Positions 61,813 to 64,000 of a DNA stretch of 64,000 bases are shown here, in pieces (the first letter of the stretch is position 1; every line of letters begins with the position of its first letter). The stretch lies in contig NZ_MJGO01000037.1 of the NCBI RefSeq assembly GCF_001864895.1, positions 170,759 through 234,758 of the forward strand. The letters run 5' to 3'. The notes under the pieces were generated by a model. The model saw only the letters and a program-made list of their open reading frames with translations. It did no database searches and was not told the origin of the DNA. The DNA is from Curtobacterium sp. MCBA15_009 (GTDB lineage Bacteria; Actinomycetota; Actinomycetes; Actinomycetales; Microbacteriaceae). A program made the position numbers and the translations under genes.

Positions 61813-63168
61813 ATGACCAGCGACACCACGACCGCACCCCACGACGGCGAGGGGTCGAAGCTCCGCCAGGCGATCACCGGCCCCCTGCTGTTCCTCTTCA
61901 TCCTCGGCGACGTCCTCGGCGCCGGCATCTACGCCCTGATGGGGACCCTGGCGAAGGACGTCGGCGGCGCGCTCTGGGCACCGCTCGTGCTCGCGCTCCT
62001 GCTGGCCCTGCTCACCGCGGGCTCGTACGCCGAACTCGTGACGAAGTACCCGAAGGCCGGCGGCGCCGCCGTCTTCGCCGAGCGGGCCTACAAGACGCCC
62101 ATCGTCTCGTTCCTGGTCGGCTTCAGCATGCTCGCCGCCGGCGTCACGAGTGCCGCCGGCCTGTCGCTCGCCTTCGCCGGCGACTACCTCGGCACCTTCG
62201 TCGACCTGCCGCCGGTGCCGACCGCGATCGTCTTCCTCGCCCTGATCGCCTGCCTGAACGCCCGCGGCATCTCCGACTCGCTGAAGAGCAACGTCGTCAT
62301 GACGATCATCGAGGTCTCCGGCCTCGTCATCGTGATCGTCGTCGTGGCCGTGATGCTCGGCGGCGGCGGCGGCGACGTCTCGCGGATCGGCGCGTTCCCG
62401 GCCGAGGCGAACCCGGCACTGGCGACGCTGAGTGCCGCGATCGTCGCCTACTACTCGTTCGTCGGCTTCGAGACCTCCGCGAACATCGCGGAGGAGGTCC
62501 GCGAACCCCGTCGGGTCTACCCGAAGGCCCTGTTCGGTGCCCTCGCCACGGCCGGCGTCGTCTACGTGCTCGTCGCCCTCGCCAGCGCGATCGCCCTGCC
62601 GGCCTCGGAGCTGACCGAGTCGAGCGGTCCGCTGCTCGCGGTCGTCTCGGCCACCGGCGTGCCGATCCCGGACTGGGTGTTCAGCCTCATCGCCCTGGTC
62701 GCCGTCGCGAACGGCGCCCTGCTGACGATGATCATGGCGAGCCGCGTGACGTACGGCATGGCCGAGCAGCGTCTGCTGCCCGCGCTGCTCGCGAAGGTCC
62801 TGCCGAACCGGAAGACCCCGTGGACGGCCATCGTCGCCACGACCGTCGTCGCGATGCTCCTCACCCTGGTCGGGGACGTCGGCGTCCTGGCCGAGACCGT
62901 CGTGCTCCTGCTGCTCTTCGTGTTCATCAGCACGAACGTCGCCGTCCTGGTGCTCCGCCGCGACCGCGTCGAGCACGACCACTTCAAGGTCTGGACCGTC
63001 GTGCCCGTGCTCGGCGTGCTGTCGTGCATCCTGCTGCTCACGCAGCAGAGCGGTCAGGTCTGGCTGTACGCGGCGATCCTGCTGGCCGTCGGTGTGGTGC
63101 TGTACTTCGTCGCCCGGTTCACCGGACGCCGTTCCGGACGCGACCACGAGGCGGGCGTGATCCGCTGA
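61813..63168 (+). CDS. APC-superfamily amino acid permease
   Basis: The 451-residue protein has about 12 transmembrane helices and the APC motif ITGPLLFLFILGDVLGAGIYALMGTLAKDVGGALWAPLVLALLLALLTAGSYAELVTKYPKAGG. YYSFVGFETSANIAEEVREPRRVYPKALFGAL is the typical sixth-helix and loop region. It probably imports amino acids with protons; no substrate can be named. The start MTSDTTTA is preferred because GGAAGG lies shortly upstream; earlier ATGs in the frame precede non-conserved Arg/Pro-rich sequence. It is divergent from the phosphoglucomutase gene. Confidence 0.85.
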   Translation: MTSDTTTAPHDGEGSKLRQAITGPLLFLFILGDVLGAGIYALMGTLAKDVGGALWAPLVLALLLALLTAGSYAELVTKYPKAGGAAVFAERAYKTPIVSFLVGFSMLAAGVTSAAGLSLAFAGDYLGTFVDLPPVPTAIVFLALIACLNARGISDSLKSNVVMTIIEVSGLVIVIVVVAVMLGGGGGDVSRIGAFPAEANPALATLSAAIVAYYSFVGFETSANIAEEVREPRRVYPKALFGALATAGVVYVLVALASAIALPASELTESSGPLLAVVSATGVPIPDWVFSLIALVAVANGALLTMIMASRVTYGMAEQRLLPALLAKVLPNRKTPWTAIVATTVVAMLLTLVGDVGVLAETVVLLLLFVFISTNVAVLVLRRDRVEHDHFKVWTVVPVLGVLSCILLLTQQSGQVWLYAAILLAVGVVLYFVARFTGRRSGRDHEAGVIR

Positions 63169-63213
63169 CCGGCACGCACCACGGGCCTCCAGGCAGACCG
63201 TCCGCGTGCGTGG

Positions 63214-63981
63214 TCAGCGCAGGTCGCGCACCCAGGCCCCGATCGCGTCCGCGATCTGCTGGCGGGCACCAGCACGGCTGATGGTCGCCGTCCCGTCGCC
63301 CGGCTGGTCGCCGTAGGCACCGAAGTCGGCGTGGTTCGCCCCCTGGACCTCGGTCATGGTGGCGGTCGACGGCAGCAGGTGCCGCGCGGCGTCCACCTTC
63401 GCGGGGGTCGACAGTCCGTCACGCGAACCGGAGACGCTCAGCACGTCGATGTACGAGCGGCTGACGTCGTTCGCGCAGTAGCTGCCGAGCAGCAGCAGGC
63501 CGTCGGCGTCCTGCGCGAGCTGGCACGCACGGACCCCGCCGAGGGAGTGCCCGCCGACCGCCCAGCGGGCGACCGAGGGGGCGTGCGCCTCGAACGTGGC
63601 GAGCGGACGCGTGTCGAAGAACGCCAGGTTGAGCGTCGGCTTCGTGATGACCACCGTCGTGCCGTTCGCGACCACCTGCCGGAAGGTCGCCAGGTACGCG
63701 TACGGGTCGACCTTGGCCCCGGGGATGAACACGATCCCGACCCCGTCGGCCTGGCCGGTCGGGGTCATCACCACCGAGTCACCGGCGTCCCGGACGGCGA
63801 CCCGGTCGTCGCGCCAGACCTGCAGGGCGGCGCTGCGGGTGCCCTCCATGACGGTGTGCGCCCAGACGAGGAACACCACCGCGAGCAGCACGACGACGGT
63901 GACGACCCAGGCGGTCCAGCGGAGTGCTCGGCTCACGGCGTCCCTGCTTCCCGGGGGCGCCGTGCGGTCACGGTCAGCCAC
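63214..63981 (-). CDS. Membrane-anchored alpha/beta-hydrolase
   Basis: The 255-residue protein has one N-terminal helix (about 22-42, RWTAWVVTVVVLLAVVFLVWAH) and an extracytoplasmic alpha/beta-hydrolase domain with the elbow VGGHSLGGV (Ser 146), an acid near SGSRDGLS and His in QGANHADFGAYGDQ. Homologues are annotated as dienelactone hydrolase-like or PHB depolymerase-like proteins. It begins at a GTG three codons from the right-hand intergenic region and is apparently complete. It converges with the permease gene. Confidence 0.8.
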   Translation of the reverse strand: MADRDRTAPPGSRDAVSRALRWTAWVVTVVVLLAVVFLVWAHTVMEGTRSAALQVWRDDRVAVRDAGDSVVMTPTGQADGVGIVFIPGAKVDPYAYLATFRQVVANGTTVVITKPTLNLAFFDTRPLATFEAHAPSVARWAVGGHSLGGVRACQLAQDADGLLLLGSYCANDVSRSYIDVLSVSGSRDGLSTPAKVDAARHLLPSTATMTEVQGANHADFGAYGDQPGDGTATISRAGARQQIADAIGAWVRDLR

Positions 63982-64000
63982 CGCTCGTCGGCCCCTGGTC

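Noticed and set aside
63169..63213. Possible hairpin between the APC permease and the membrane-anchored hydrolase
   Set aside because: Only a 7-bp CACGCAC/GTGCGTG pairing with a long loop is present, too weak to call a terminator.

Overview
This 64 kb window is chromosomal DNA from a high-GC actinobacterium. The RpoB/RpoC sequences, the type IV pilus ATPases, the CGNR, DUF427, DUF1684 and DUF4916 proteins, the frequent GTG/TTG starts and the TANNNT promoters suggest Microbacteriaceae, probably a Curtobacterium relative. That assignment is inference from familiarity with such sequences, not a search. I see no rRNA or tRNA gene, CRISPR array, prophage or insertion sequence.

Layout. 26-4523: type IV pilus motor genes pilB-pilT-pilC (minus strand). 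4716-7479: a tandem GNAT acetyltransferase, a VOC protein and a secreted protein. 7567-15301: rpoB-rpoC with a strong promoter, a leader of about 285 nt and TTG starts for both genes. 15352-20130: small membrane proteins, a spermidine-synthase-like protein, a TPR-like/SprT pair and a CGNR protein. 20201-22324: a translationally coupled cluster of a winged-helix-like protein, a CvnD-like GTPase and two Roadblock/LC7 proteins. 22526-31543: MntH and housekeeping or hypothetical genes, including a DEAD-box RNA helicase with a structured leader and a CsbD stress protein. 31700-38034: PadR and the conserved DNA-repair pair lhr-nei2. 38057-43116: aldo/keto reductase/TetR pair, ArgP-like/LysE pair and an APC permease. 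43322-49307: hydrolases and alkylation repair (AdaA-AlkA fusion overlapping Ogt), MOSC, DJ-1/PfpI and HAD proteins. 49427-51677: a pteridine mini-operon folE-folP2-RibD_C. 51824-57223: NCS2 purine permease, a LexA-box-preceded DUF6504-like gene and an ArsR-MFS operon. 57272-63981: SDR, GH65 phosphorylase with beta-phosphoglucomutase, an APC permease and a membrane-anchored hydrolase.

Cooperation. PilB, PilT and PilC form the engine of a type IV pilus. The GTPase/Roadblock genes look like a polarity or signalling switch of the conservon type without its histidine kinase. Ogt, AdaA-AlkA, Nei2, Lhr and the SOS-box gene form a scattered set of DNA-damage functions. GH65 plus phosphoglucomutase would feed disaccharide-derived sugar phosphate into glycolysis.

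Regulation visible in the sequence. At least thirteen genes have a TANNNT -10 box ending 6-8 nt before the start codon, the arrangement expected of leaderless transcripts. PadR, TetR, ArsR and MntH promoters carry palindromic operator-like sites. Three gene ends carry unusually long hairpins (20-24 bp stems).
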